DNA from: Colletes latitarsis | Lineage: Eukaryota; Arthropoda; Insecta; Hymenoptera; Colletidae | Length of the DNA stretch: 64,000 nucleotides | Assembly (NCBI RefSeq): GCF_051014445.1 | Contig: NC_135143.1 | Location: 1,860,001 to 1,924,000, forward strand | Reading direction: 5' to 3' | In this document: one piece after another, positions 35,331 through 49,010 of the stretch | Position numbering within the stretch: position 1 is the stretch's first letter | Layout: every line of letters begins with the position of its first letter | The notes under the pieces: generated by a model | Told to the model about the DNA's origin: nothing | Databases searched by the model: none | The model's input: only the letters and a program-made list of their open reading frames with translations | Made by a program: the position numbers and the translations under genes

Positions 35331-38300
35331 GAAAAATCCCAGGATCTGGCCAACGAGTATGCGAAGAAGGCAAAATCATGACCCGATGCGGGCATAAACC
35401 AGGCCTAACACAGACCTAACCGGTTTTATCCTCTAAAATACTGACCGAATCCAGGTTTAATTGACTGTTACTGTGTGGTACCACATTACTACGTGATTCA
35501 AACCCGAAGAAACCCAGGTCCTGGCCAACAAGTATGCGAAGAGCGCAAAATCATGAGCCCGATACTGGCATAACCCAGACCTAACCCAGACCTAACCGGC
35601 GTTATCCTATAAAATAATCATCGAAACCAGGTTTAATTGACTGTTTCTATGGGGTACCACATTACTACGTGATGCAAACACGAAAAAACCCAGGATCTGG
35701 CCAACGAGTATGCGAAGAAGGCAAAATCATGACCCGATGCGGGCATAAACCAGGCCTAACACAGACCTAACCGGTTTTATCCACTAAAATACTGACCGAA
35801 TCCAGGTTTAATTGACTGTTACTGTGTGGTACCACATTACTACGTGATTCAAACCCGAAGAAACCCAGGTCCTGGCCAACAAGTATGCGAAGAGCGCAAA
35901 ATCATGAGCCCGATACTGGCATAACCCAGACCTAACCCAGACCTAACCGGTGTTACCGACTAAAATGCTGACCGAATCCAGGTTTAATTGACTGTTACTG
36001 CGTGGTACCACATTACCACGTGACCCAAAGTCGAAAAAACCCGGGATCTGGCCAACAAGTATGCGAAGATGGCAAAATCATAAGCCAAATGCGGACATAA
36101 ACCACACCTAACCCAGACTTAACCGGTGTTATCCTCTAAAATATTGATCGAAAACAGGTTTAATTGACTGTTTCTATGTGGTACCACATTACTACGTGAT
36201 TCAAACCCGAAAAAACCTAGGATCTGGCCAACGAGTATGCGAAGAAGGCAAAACCATGAGCCAGGTGCGGGCATAAACCAGGCCTAACCCAGACCGAACC
36301 GGTTTTATCCTATAAAATATTGATCGAAACCTGGTTTAATTGTCTGTTTCAGTGTGCTACCACATTACTACGTGATACAAACCAGAGAAAACCAAGGATC
36401 TGGCCAACAAGAGTGCGGAAAAGGCAAAATCATGAGCCAGATGCGGGCATATCGCAGACCTAATCCAGCCCTAACCGGAGTTATCCTCTAATATGTTGAT
36501 CGAAACCAGGTTTAATTGACTGTTTCAATGAGGTACCACATTACTACGTGACTCAAGCTCGAAAAAACCCAGGATCTGGCCAACAAGTATGCGAAGAAGG
36601 CAAAATCATGAGCCAGATGCGGGCATAAACCAGGCCTAACACAGACCTAACCGGTTTTATCCTGTAACATATTGATCCAAACCAGGTTTAATTGACTGTT
36701 ACAATGTGGTACCACATTCCTACGTGATTCACAACCCGAAAAAACTCAGTATCTGGCCAACAAGTATGCGAAGAAGGCAAAATCATAAGCCAGATGCGGG
36801 CATAACCCAGACCTAACCCAGCCCTAAACGGTGTTATTCTCTAAAATATTGATCGAAACCAGGTGTAATTGTCTGTTTCTATGTGGTACCACATTACTAC
36901 GTGATTCAAACACGAAAAAACCCAGGATCTGGCCAACAAGTTTGCGAAGAAGGCAAAATCATGAGCCTGATGCGGGCATAACCCAGACCATGCCCAGACC
37001 ATACCCAGACCTAACCGGTTTTATCCTGTAACATATTGATCCAAACCAGGTTTAATTGGCTGTTACAATGTGGTACCACATTCCTACGTGATTCAAACCC
37101 GAAAAAACCCAGGATCTGGCAAACAAGTATGCGAAGAAGGCAAAATCATGAGCCAGATGCGGACATAACCCAGACCTAACCCAGACCTAACCGGTGTTAT
37201 TCTCTAAAATATTGATCGAAACCAGGTTTAGTTGACTGTTTCTATGTGGTACCACATTACTACGTGATTCAAACACGAAAAAACCCAGGATCTGGCCAAC
37301 AAGTATGCGAAGAAGGCATAATCATGCGCCAGATGTGGGCATAAACCAGGCCTAACACAGACCTAACCGGTTTTATCCTCTAAAATACTGACCGAATCCA
37401 GGTTTAATTTACTGTTACTGTGTGGTACCACATTACTACGTGATTCAAACCCGAAGAAACCCAGGTCCTGGCCAACAAGTATGCGAAGAAGGCAAAATCA
37501 TGAGCCCGATGCTGGCATAACCCAGACCTAACCCAGACCTAACCGGTGTTACCGACTAAAATGCTGACCGAATCCAGGTTTAATTGACTGTTACTGTGTG
37601 GTACCACATTACCACGTGACCCAAACACGAAAAAACCCAGGATCTGGCCAACAAGTATGCGAAGAAGGCAAAATCATGAGCCAGATGCGGACATAACCAA
37701 GACCTAACCCAGACATAAACGGTGTTGTCCTCTAAAATATTGATCGAAACCAGGTTTAGTTGACTGTTTCTATGTGGTACCACATTACTACGTGATTCGA
37801 ACCCGAAAAAACCCAGGATCTGGTCAACAAGTATGCGAAGAAGGTAAACTCATGAGCCTGATGCGGGCATAACGCTGACCTAACCCAGACCTAACCTGTG
37901 ATACCGACTAAAATACTGGCCGAATCCAGGTTTAATTGACTGTTACTGTGTGGTACCACATTACTACGTGATTCAAACACGAAAAAACCCAGGATCTGGC
38001 CAACAAGTATGCGAAGAAGGCAAAATCATGAGCCAGATGCGGTCATGACCCAGACCTAACCCAGACCTAACCGGTGTTACCCTATAAAATATTCATCGAA
38101 ACCAGGTTTAATTGACTGTTTCTATGTGGTACCACATTACTACGTGACTCAAGGCCGAGAAAACCCAGGATCTGGCCCACAAGTATGCGAAGAAGGCAAA
38201 ATCATGAGCCAGATGCGGGCATAACCCAGACCTATCTCCGACCTAACCGGTGTTACCGACTAAAATACTGACCGAATCCTGGTTTAATTGACTGTTACTG

Positions 38301-38381
38301 TGTGGTACCACATTACTACGTGATACAAACCCGAAAAAACCCAGGATCTGGCCAACAAGTATGCGAAGAAGGTAAACTCAT
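35331..38381 (+). repeat. Satellite, 35.3-38.4 kb
   Basis: About seventeen monomers. A short dimer is visible: ATCATGACCCGATGCGGGC, a variant lacking GCC in the head, occurs near 35376 and 35727, about 351 bp apart. Monomers near 35950-36350 (CACGTG, CACACC, AAAACAGG, AACCTGG alleles) reappear in order at 37550 and in the 38.6-39.0 kb series. A three-unit head is at 36985 (first unit CCATG). No gene or insertion is visible. Confidence 0.75.
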
Positions 38382-39980
38382 GAGACAGATGCGGGCATAA
38401 ACCAGGCCTAACACAGACCTAACCGGTTTTATCACCTAAAATACTGACCGAATCCAGGTTTAATTGACTTTTACTGTGTGGTACCACATTACTACGTGAT
38501 TCAAACCCGAAGAAACCCAGGTCCTGGCCAACAAGTATGCGAAGAAGGCAAAATCATGAGCCCGATGCTGGCATAACCCAGACCTAACCCAGACCTAACC
38601 GGTGTTACCGACTAAAATGCTGACCGAATCCAGGTTTAATTGACTGTTACTGTGTGGTACCACATTACCACGTGACCCAAAGTCGAAAAAACCCGGGATC
38701 TGGCCAACAAGTATGCGAAGAAGGCAAAATCATAAGCCAGATGCGGACATAACCCACACCTAACCCAGAGTTAACCGGTGTTATCCTCTAAAATATTGAT
38801 CGAAAACAGGTTTAATTGACTGTTTCTATGTGGTACCACATTACTACGTGATTCAAACCCGAAAAAACCCAGGATCTGGCCAACGAGTATGCGAAGAAGG
38901 CAAAACCATGAGCCAGGTGCGGGCATAAACCAGGCCTAACCCAGTCCTAACCGGTTTTATCCTATAAAATATTGATCGAAACCTGGTTTAATTGTCTGTT
39001 TCAGTGTACTACCTCATTACTACGTGATACAAACCAGAGAAAACCAAGGATCTGGCCAACGAGTATGCGAAGAAGGCAAAATCATGAGCCAGATGTGGGC
39101 ATAACCCTGACCTAACCCAGACCTAACCGGTGATACCGACTAAAATACTGACCGAATCCAGGTTTAATTGACTGTTACTGTGTGGTACCACATTACTACG
39201 TGATTCAAACCAGAAAAAACCCAGGATCTGGCCAACAAGTATGCGAAGAAGGCAAAATCATGAGCCCGATGCGGCCATAACCCAGACATAACCCAGACCT
39301 AACCGGTGTTACCGACTAGAATACTGACCAAATCCAGGTCTAATTGACTGTTACTGTGTGGTACCACATTACTACGTGATTCAAACCCGAAAAAACTCAG
39401 GATCAGGCCAACAAGTATGCGAAGAAGGCAAAATCATGGGCCAGATGCGGGCATAACCCAGACCATACCCAGACCATACCCAGACCTAACCAGTTTTATC
39501 CTGTAACATATTGATCCAAACCAGGTTTAATTGACTGTTACAATGTGGTACCACACTCCTACGTGATTCAAACCCGAAAAAACCCAGTATCTGGCCAACA
39601 AGTATGCGAAGAAGGCAAAATCATAAGCCAGATGCGGGCATAACCCAGACCTAACCCAGCCCTAAACGGTGTTATTCTCTAAAATATTCATCGAAACCAG
39701 GTTTAATTGACTGTTTCTATGTGGTACCACATTACTACGTGACTCAAGCCCGAGAAAACCCAGGATCTGGCCCACAAGTATGCGAAGAAGGCAAAATCAT
39801 GAGCCAGATGCGGGCATAACCCAGACCTATCTCCGACCTAACCGGTGTTACCGACTAAAATACTGACCGAATCCTGGTTTAATTGACTGTTACTGTGTGG
39901 TACCACATTACTACGTGATTCAAACCCGAAAAAACCCAGGATCTGGCCAACAAGTATGCGAAGAAGGTAAACTCATGAGC
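38382..39980 (+). repeat. Higher-order repeat (1,771-bp period), copy 1
   Basis: Landmarks recur exactly 1,771 bp later: GAGACAGATGCGGG at 38382/40153, TCAGTGTACTACCTC at 39001/40772 and CCAGTTTTATCC at 39490/41261. 1,771 is ten monomers plus one 11-bp unit; the unit contains a 187-bp three-unit head near 39468. The copies are separated by about one extra monomer (39981-40152). Copy 1 ends near 39980. Confidence 0.87.
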
Positions 39981-40152
39981 CTGATGCGGCCATAACCCTG
40001 ACCTAACCCAGACCTAACCGGTGATACCGACTGAAATACTGGCCCAATCCAGGTTTAGTTGACTGTTACTTTATGGTACCACATTACTACGTGATTCAAA
40101 CCCGAAAAAACCCAGGATCTGGCCAACAAGTATGCGAAGAAGGCAAAATCAT

Positions 40153-41751
40153 GAGACAGATGCGGGCATAAACCAGGCCTAACACAGACCTAACCGGTTT
40201 TATCACCTAAAATACTGACCGAATCCAGGTTTAATTGACTGTTACTGTGTGGTACCACATTACTACGTGATTCAAACCCGAAGAAACCCAGGTCCTGGCC
40301 AACAAGTATGCGAAGAAGGCAAAATCATGAGCCCGATGCTGGCATAACCCAGACATAACCCAGACCTAACCGGTGTTACCGACTAAAATGCTGACCGAAT
40401 CCAGGTTTAATTGACTGTTACTGTGTGGTACCACATTACCACGTGACCCAAAGTCGAAAAAACCCGGGATCTGGCCAACAAGTATGCGAAGAAGGCAAAA
40501 TCATAAGCCAGATGCGGACATAACCCACACCTAACCCAGACTTAACCGGTGTTATCCTCTAAAATATTGATCGAAAACAGGTTTAATTGACTGTTTCTAT
40601 GTGGTACCACATTACTACGTGATTCAAACCCGAAAAAACCCAGGATCTGGCCAACGAGTATGCGAAGAAGGCAAAACCATGAGCCAGGTGCGGGCATAAA
40701 CCAGGCCTAACCCAGTCCTAACCGGTTTTATCCTATAAAATATTGATCGAAACCTGGTTTAATTGTCTGTTTCAGTGTACTACCTCATTACTACGTGATA
40801 CAAACCAGAGTAAACAAAGGATCTGGCCAACGAGTATGCGAAGAAGGCAAAATCATGAGCCAGATGTGGGCATAACCCTGACCTAACCCAGACCTAACCG
40901 GTGATACCGACGAAAATACTGACCGAATCCAGGTTTAATTGACTGTTACTGTGTGGTACCACATTACTACGTGATTCAAACCAGAAAAAACCCAGGATCT
41001 GGCCAACAAGTATGCGAAGAAGGCAAAATCATGAGCCCGATGCGGCCATAACCCAGACATAACCCAGACCTAACCGGTGTTACCGACTAGAATACTGACC
41101 AAATCCAGGTCTAATTGACTGTTACTGTGTGGTACCACATTACTACGTGATTCAAACCCGAAAAAACTCAGGATCAGGCCAACAAGTATGCGAAGAAGGC
41201 AAAATCATGGGCCAGATGCGGGCATAACCCAGACCATACCCAGACCATACCCAGACCTAACCAGTTTTATCCTGTAACATATTGATCCAAACCAGGTTTA
41301 ATTGACTGTTACAATGTGGTACCACACTCCTACGTGATTCAAACCCGAAAAAACCCAGTATCTGGCCAACAAGTATGCGAAGAAGGCAAAATCATAAGCC
41401 AGATGCGGGCATAACCCAGACCTAACCCAGCCCTAAACGGTGTTATTCTCTAAAATATTCATCGAAACCAGGTTTAATTGACTGTTTCTATGTGGTACCA
41501 CATTACTACGTGACTCAAGCCCGAGAAAACCCAGGATCTGGCCCACAAGTATGCGAAGAAGGCAAAATCATGAGCCAGATGCGGGCATAACCCAGACCTA
41601 TCTCCGACCTAACCGGTGTTACCGACTAAAATACTGACCGAATCCTGGTTTAATTGACTGTTACTGTGTGGTACCACATTACTACGTGATTCAAACCCGA
41701 AAAAACCCCGGATCTGGCCAACAAGTATGCGAAGAAGGTAAACTCATGAGC
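40153..41751 (+). repeat. Higher-order repeat (1,771-bp period), copy 2
   Basis: Partner of 38382-39980. Few differences are visible, for example AGAGTAAACAAAGG near 40807 against AGAGAAAACCAAGG, a lost T at CGACGAAAATACTG near 40911, and CCCCGG near 41706. It passes directly to the 7-monomer repeat with the CAGATGCGGGC head. Confidence 0.87.
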
Positions 41752-42983
41752 CAGATGCGGGCATAACCCTGACCTAGCCCAGACCTAACCGACGTTATCC
41801 TATAAAATATTCATCGAAACCAGGTTTAATTGACTGTTTCTATGTGGTACCACCTTACTACGTGATTCAAACCAGAAGAAACTCAGGTCCTGGCCAACAA
41901 GTATGCGAAGAAGGCAAAATCATGAGCCCGATGCTGGCATAACCCAGACCTAACCCAGACCTAACCGGTGTTACCGACTAAAATACTGACCGAATCCAGG
42001 TTTAATTGACTGTTACTGTGTGGTACCACATTACTACGTGAGCCAAACCCGAAAAAACCCGGGATCTGGCCAACAATTATGCGAAGAAGGCAAAATCATA
42101 AGCCAGATGCGGACATAACCCAGACCTAACCCAGACTTAACCGGTGTTATCCTCTAAAATATTGATCGAAAACAGGTTTAATTGACTGTTTCTATGTGGT
42201 ACCACATTACTACGTGATTCAAACCCGAAAAAACCCAGGATCTGGCCAACGAGTATGCGAAGAAGGCAAAATCATGAGCCAGGTGCGGGCATAAACCAGG
42301 CCTAACCTAGACCTAACCGGTTTTATCCTATAAAATATTGATCGAAACCTGGTTTAATTGTCTGTTTCAGTGTGCTACCACATTACTACGTGATACAAAC
42401 CAGAGAAAACCAAGGATCTGGCCAACAAGAGTGCGGAAAAGGCAAAATCATGAGCCTGATGCGGGCATAACCCTGACCTGACCCAGACCTAACCGGTGAT
42501 ACCGACTAAAATACTGGCCGAATCCAGGTTTAATTGACTGTTTCAATGAGGTACCACATTACTACGTGACTCAAGCTCGAAAAAACCCAGGATCTGGCCA
42601 AGAAGTATGCGAAGAAGGCAAAATCATAAGCTAGATGCGGGCATAACCCAGACCTAACCCAGACCTAAACGGTGTTATTCTCTAAAATATTGATCGAAAC
42701 CAGGTTTAGTTGACTGTTTCTATGCGGTACCACATTACTACGTGATTCAAACACGAAAAACCCCAGGATCTGGACCACAAGTATGCGAAGAAGGCAAAAT
42801 CATGAGCCAGATGCGGGCATAACCCAGACCTATCTCCGACCTAACCGGTGTTACCGACTAAAATACTGACCGAATCCAGGTTTAATTGACTGTTACTGTG
42901 TGGTACCACATTACTACGTGATTCAAACCCGAAAAAACCCCGGATCAGGCCAACAAGTATGCGAAGAAGGTAAACTCATGAGC
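41752..42983 (+). repeat. Seven-monomer higher-order repeat (1,232 bp), copy 1
   Basis: CTGACCTAGCCCAGACC at 41769 recurs at 43001, and TCTGTTTCAGTGTGC at 42361 recurs (as TCTGCTTCAG) at 43593, both exactly 1,232 bp, which is seven times 176. Shared rare words are CCGACGTTATCC, CCACCTTACTACG and ACAATTATGCG. The copies diverge at about 42720/43955, in the palindrome region. Confidence 0.87.
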
Positions 42984-43955
42984 CAGATGCGGGCATAGCC
43001 CTGACCTAGCCCAGACCTAACCGACGTTATCCTATAAAATATTCATCGAAACCAGGTTTAATTGACTGTTTCTATGTGGTACCACCTTACTACGTGATTC
43101 AAACCAGAAGAAACTCAGGTCCTGGCCAACAAGTATGCGAAGAAGGCAAAATCATGAGCCCGATGCTGGCATAACCCAGACCTAACCCAGACCTAACCGG
43201 TGTTACCGATTAAAATACTGACCGAATCCAGGTTTAATTGACTGTTACTGTGTGGTACCACATTACTACGTGAGCCAAACCCGAAAAAACCCGGGATCTG
43301 GCCAACAATTATGCGAAGAAGGCAAAATCATAAGCCAGATGCGGACATAACCCAGACCTAACCCAGACTTAATCGGTGTTATCCTCTAAAATATTGATCG
43401 AAAACAGGTTGAATTGACTGTTTCTATGTGGTACCACATTACTACGTGATTCAAACCCGAAAAAACCCAGGATCTGGCCAACGAGTATGCGAAGAAGGCA
43501 AAATCATGAGCCAGGTGCGGGCATAATCCAGGCCTAACCTAGACCTAACCGGTTTTATCCTATAAAATATTGATCGAAACCTGGTTTAATTGTCTGCTTC
43601 AGTGTGCTACCACATTACTACGTGATACAAACCAGAGAAAACCAAGGATCTGGCCAACAAGAGTGCGGAAAAGGCAAAATCATGAGCCTGATGCGGGCAT
43701 AACCCTGACCTGACCCAGACCTAACCGGTGATGCCGACTAAAATACTGGCCGGATCCAGGTTTAATTGACTGTTTCAATGAGGTACCACATTACTACGTG
43801 ACTCAAGCTCGAAAAAACCCAGGATCTGGCCAACAAGTATGCGAAGAAGGCAAAATCATAAGCCAGATGCGGGCATAACCCAGACCTAACCCAGACCTAA
43901 ACGGTGTTATTCTCTAAAATATTGATCGAAACCAGGTTTAGTTGACTGTTTCTAT
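42984..43955 (+). repeat. Seven-monomer higher-order repeat, copy 2 (partial)
   Basis: Partner of 41752-42720. Differences include GATTAAAATAC near 43206, AATCGGTG near 43372, TTGAATTG near 43409 and GATGCCGAC near 43730. After about 43955 the downstream sequence changes to CACCACATTACTACGTGACTC, unlike copy 1. Confidence 0.85.
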
Positions 43956-46900
43956 GTGGCACCACATTACTACGTGACTCAAGCTCGAAAAAACCCAGGA
44001 TCTGGCCAACAAGTATGCGAAGAAGGCAAAATCATGAGCCAGATGCGGGCATAACCCAGACCATACCCAGACCTAACCGGTTTTATCCTGTAACATATTG
44101 ATCCAAACCATGTTTAATTGACTGTTACAATGTGGTACCACATTCCTACGTGATTCAAACCCGAAAAAACCCAGGATCTGGCAAACAAGTATGCGAAGAA
44201 GGCAAAATCATGAGCCAGATGCGGACATAACCAAGACCTAACCCAGACATAAACGGTGTTGTCCTCTAAAATGCTGACCGAATCCAGGTTTAATTGACTG
44301 TTACTGTGTGGTACCACATTACCACGTGACTCAAGCCCGAAAAAACCAAGGATCTGGCCAACAAGTTTGCGAAGAAGGCAAAATCATGAGCCAGATGCGG
44401 GCATAACCCAGACCATACCCAGACCATACCCAGACCTAACCGGTTTTATCCTGTAACATATTGATCCAAACCAGGTTTAATTGACTGTTACAATGTGGTA
44501 CCACATTCCTACGTGATTCAAACCCGAAAAAACCCAGGATCTGGCCCACAAGTATGCGAAGAAGGCAAAATCATGAGCCAGATGCGGGCATAACCCAGAC
44601 CTAACCCAGACCTAACCGGTGTTACCGACTAAAATATTGACCGAATCCAGGTTTGGTTGACTGTTACTGTGTGGTACCACATTCCTACGTGATTCAAACC
44701 CGAAAAAAACCCAGGATCTGACCAACAAGTATGCGAAGAAGGCAAAATCATGAGCCCGATGCTGGCATAACCCAGACCTAACCCAGACCTAACCGGTGTT
44801 ACCGACTAAAATACTGACCGAATCCAGGTTTCATTGACCGTTACTGTGTGGTACCACATCACTACGTCACCCAAACTCGAAAAAACCAAGGATCTGGCCA
44901 ACAAGTATGCGAAGAAGACAAAATCATGAGCCTGATGCGGGCATAACCCAGACCTAACCGGTGTTATCCTCTAAAATATTGACCGAATCCAGGTTTAGTT
45001 GACTGTTACTTTGTGGTACCACATTCCTACGTGATTCAAACCCGAAAAAACCCAGGACCTGGCCAACAAGTATGCGAAGAAGGCAAAATCATGAGCCCGA
45101 TGCGAGCATAACCCAGACCTAACCCAGTCCTAACCGGTGTTATCCTCTAAAATATTGATCGGAACTAGGTTTAATTGACTGTTTCTACGTGGTACCACAT
45201 TACTACGTGATTCAAGCCCGAAAAAACCCAGGATCTGGCCAACAAGTTTGCGAAGAAGGCAAAAACATGAGCCAGATGCGGGCATAACCCAGACCATACC
45301 CAGACCATACCCAGACCTAACCGGTTTTATCCTGTAACATATTGATCCAAACCAGGTTTAATTGACTGTTACAATGTGGTACCACATTCCTACGTGATTC
45401 AAACCCGAAAAAACCCAGGATCTGGCCAACAAGTATGCGAAGAAGGTAAACTTATGAGCCAGATGCTGGCATAACCCAGACCTAACCCAGACCTAACCGG
45501 TGTTACCGACTAAAATATTGACCGAATCCAGGTTTAGTTGACTGTTACTGTGTGGTACCACATTACTACCTGACTCAAGCTCGAGAATACCCAGGATAAG
45601 GCCAACAAGTATGCGAAGAAGGCAAAATCATGAGCCAGATGCGGGCATAACCCAGACCATACCCAGACCATACCCAGACCTAACCGGTTTTATCCTGTAA
45701 CATATTGATCCAAACCAGGTTTAATTGACTGTTACAATGTGGTACCACATTCCTACGTGATTCAAACCCGAAAAAACCCAGGATCTGGCCCACAAGTATG
45801 CGAAGAAGGCAAAATCATGAGCCAGATGCGGGCATAACCCAGACCTAACCCAGACCTAACCGGTGTTACCGACTAAAATATTGACCGAATCCAGGTTTGG
45901 TTGACTGTTACTGTGTGGTACCACATTCCTACGTGATTCAAACCCGAAGAAAACCCAGGATCTGGCCAACAAGTATGCGAAGAAGGCAAAATCATGAGCC
46001 AGATGCGGGCATAAACCAGGCCTAACACAGACCTAACTGGTTTTATCCTCTAAAATATTGATCGAAACTAGGTTTAATTGACTGTTTCTACGTGGTACCA
46101 CATTACTACGTGATTCAAGCCCGAAAAAACCCAGGTCCTGGCCAACAAGTATGCGAAGAAGGCAAAATCATGAGCCCGATGCTGGCATAACCCAGACCTA
46201 ACCCAGCCCTAACCAGTGTTACCGACTAAAATATTGACCGAATCCAGGTTTATTTGACTGTTACTGTGTGGTACCACATTCCTACGTGATTCAAACCCGA
46301 AAAAAACCCAGGATCTGGCCAACAAGTATGCGAAGAAGGCAAAATCATGAGACAGATGCGGGCATAAACCAGGCCTAACACAGACCTCACTGGTTTTATC
46401 CTCTAACATACTGTCCGAATCCAGGTTTAATTGACTGTTACTGTGTTGTACCACATTACTACGTGACTCAAGCTCGAAAAAACCCAGGATCTGGCCAACA
46501 AGTATGCGAAGAAGGCAGAATCATGAGCCAGATGCGGGCATAACCCAGACCTAACCCGGACCTAACCGGTGTTATCCTCTAAAATATTGATCGAAACCAG
46601 GTTTAATTGACTGTTTCAATGAGGTACCACATTACTACGTGATTCAAACCCGAAAAAACCCAGGATCTGGCCAACAAGAATGCGGTAGAGGCAAAATCAT
46701 GAGCCAGATGCGGGCATAACCCAGACATAACCCAGACCTAACCGGCGTTATCCTATAAAATATTCATCGAAACCAGGTTTAATTGACTGTTTCTATGTGG
46801 TACCACATTACTACGTGATTCAAACCAGAAAAAACCCAGGATCTGGCCAACAAGTATGCGAAGAAGGTAAACTCATGAGCCAGATGGGGGCATAACCCTG

Positions 46901-47330
46901 ACCTAACCCAGATCTAACCGGTGTTACCGACTAAAATACTGACCGAATCCAGGTTTAATTGACTGTTACTGTGTGGTACCACATTACTACGTGACTCAAG
47001 CTCGAGAAAACCCAGGATCTGGCCAACAAGTATTCGAAGAAGGTAAACTCATGAGCCAGATGGGGGCATAAACCAGACCTAACCCAGACCTAACCGGTGT
47101 TACCGACTAAAATACTGACCGAATCCAGGTTTAATTGACTGTTATTGTGTGGTACCACATTACTACGTGACTCAAGCTCGAGAAAACCCAGGATCTGGCC
47201 CACAAGTATGCGAAGAAGGCAAAATCATGAGCCAGATGCGGGCATAAACCAGACCTAACCCAGACCTAACCGGTGTTGCCGACTAAAATACTGACGGAAT
47301 CCAGGTTTAGTTGACTGTTACTGTGTGGTA
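43956..47330 (+). repeat. Satellite, 44.0-47.3 kb, rich in 187-bp monomers
   Basis: About nineteen monomers. Three-unit heads occur near 44411, 45292 and 45654, each with the TTTTATCCTGTAACATATTG switch. The stretch 44,800-45,200 (ATTGACCG, ACATCACTACGTCACCC, GAAGACAAAATC, GCCCGATGCGAGC alleles) is an early version of the five-monomer unit at 47.3-49.0 kb. From about 46710 to 47150 it matches 50916-51356 at 4,206 bp (CCAGACATAA at 46721/50927, TATTCGAAGAAGG at 47031/51237). Confidence 0.78.
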
Positions 47331-48201
47331 CCACATTACTACGTGATTCAAACCAGAAAAAACCCAGGATCTGGCCAACAAGTATGCGAAGAAGGCAAAA
47401 TCATGAGCCAGGTGCGGGCATAACCCAGACCTATCTCCGGCCTAACCGGTGTTACCGACTAAAATACTGACCGAATCCAGGTTTAATTGACTGTTACTGT
47501 GTGGTACCACATTACTACGTGATTCAAACCCGAAAAAAACCCAGGATCTGGCCAACAAGTATGCGAAGAAGGCAAAATCATGAGCCAGATGCGGGCATAA
47601 CCCAGACCTAACCCAGTCCTAACCGGTGTTATCCTCTAAAATATTGATCGAAACTAGGTTTAATTGACTGTTTCTACGTGGTACCACATTACTACGTGAT
47701 TCAAGCCCGAAAAAAACCCAGGATCTGGCCAACAAGTATGCGAAGAAGGCAAATTCATGAGCCCGATGCTGGCATAACCCAGACCTAACCCAGACCTAAC
47801 CGGTGTTACCGACTAAAATACTGACCGAATCCAGGTTTCATTGACCGTTACTGTGTGGTACCACATCACTACGTCACCCAAACTCGAAAAAACCAAGGAT
47901 CTGGCCAACAAGTATGCGAAGAAGACAAAATCATGAGCCTGATGCGGGCATAACCCAGACCTAACCGGTGTTATCCTCTAAAATATTGACCGAATCCAGG
48001 TTTAGTTGACTGTTACTTTGTGGTACCACATTCCTACGTGATTCAAACCCGAAAAAACCCAGGACCTGGCCAACAAGTATGCGAAGAAGGCAAAATCATG
48101 AGCCCGATGCGAGCATAACCCAGACCTAACCCAGACCTAACCGGTGTTACCGACTAAAATACTGACCGAATCCAGGTTTAGTTGACTGTTACTGTGTGGT
48201 A
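47331..48201 (+). repeat. Five-monomer higher-order repeat (871 bp), copy 1
   Basis: GGTGCGGGCATAACCC at 47411 recurs at 48282, and CCACATCACTACG at 47861 recurs at 48732, both 871 bp apart. One of the five monomers is the 165-bp one-unit type, which brings 880 to 869, and longer A tracts add two bases. The two copies are nearly identical by eye; AAATTCATG near 47752 against AAAATCATG is one difference. Confidence 0.87.
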
Positions 48202-49010
48202 CCACATTACTACGTGATTCAAACCAGAAAAAACCCAGGATCTGGCCAACAAGTATGCGAAGAAGGCAAAATCATGAGCCAGGTGCGGGCATAACCCAGA
48301 CCTATCTCCGGCCTAACCGGTGTTACCGACTAAAATACTGACCGAATCCAGGTTTAATTGACTGTTACTGTGTGGTACCACATTACTACGTGATTCAAAC
48401 CCGAAAAAAACCCAGGATCTGGCCAACAAGTATGCGAAGAAGGCAAAATCATGAGCCAGATGCGGGCATAACCCAGACCTAACCCAGTCCTAACCGGTGT
48501 TATCCTCTAAAATATTGATCGAAACTAGGTTTAATTGACTGTTTCTACGTGGTACCACATTACTACGTGATTCAAGCCCGAAAAAAACCCAGGATCTGGC
48601 CAACAAGTATGCGAAGAAGGCAAAATCATGAGCCCGATGCTGGCATAACCCAGACCTAACCCAGACCTAACCGGTGTTACCGACTAAAATACTGACCGAA
48701 TCCAGGTTTCATTGACCGTTACTGTGTGGTACCACATCACTACGTCACCCAAACTCGAAAAAACCAAGGATCTGGCCAACAAGTATGCGAAGAAGACAAA
48801 ATCATGAGCCTGATGCGGGCATAACCCAGACCTAACCGGTGTTATCCTCTAAAATATTGACCGAATCCAGGTTTAGTTGACTGTTACTTTGTGGTACCAC
48901 ATTCCTACGTGATTCAAACCCGAAAAAACCCAGGACCTGGCCAACAAGTATGCGAAGAAGGCAAAATCATGAGCCCGATGCGAGCATAACCCAGACCTAA
49001 CCCAGTCCTA
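48202..49010 (+). repeat. Five-monomer higher-order repeat, copy 2
   Basis: Partner of 47331-48201. It ends after the GCCCGATGCGAGC monomer near 48970, where the sub-repeat reads CCCAGTCCTAACC and the switch changes to the TATTGATCGAAACTAGG form. Part of the same unit is also visible at 44.8-45.2 kb and 50.5-50.7 kb. Confidence 0.85.
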
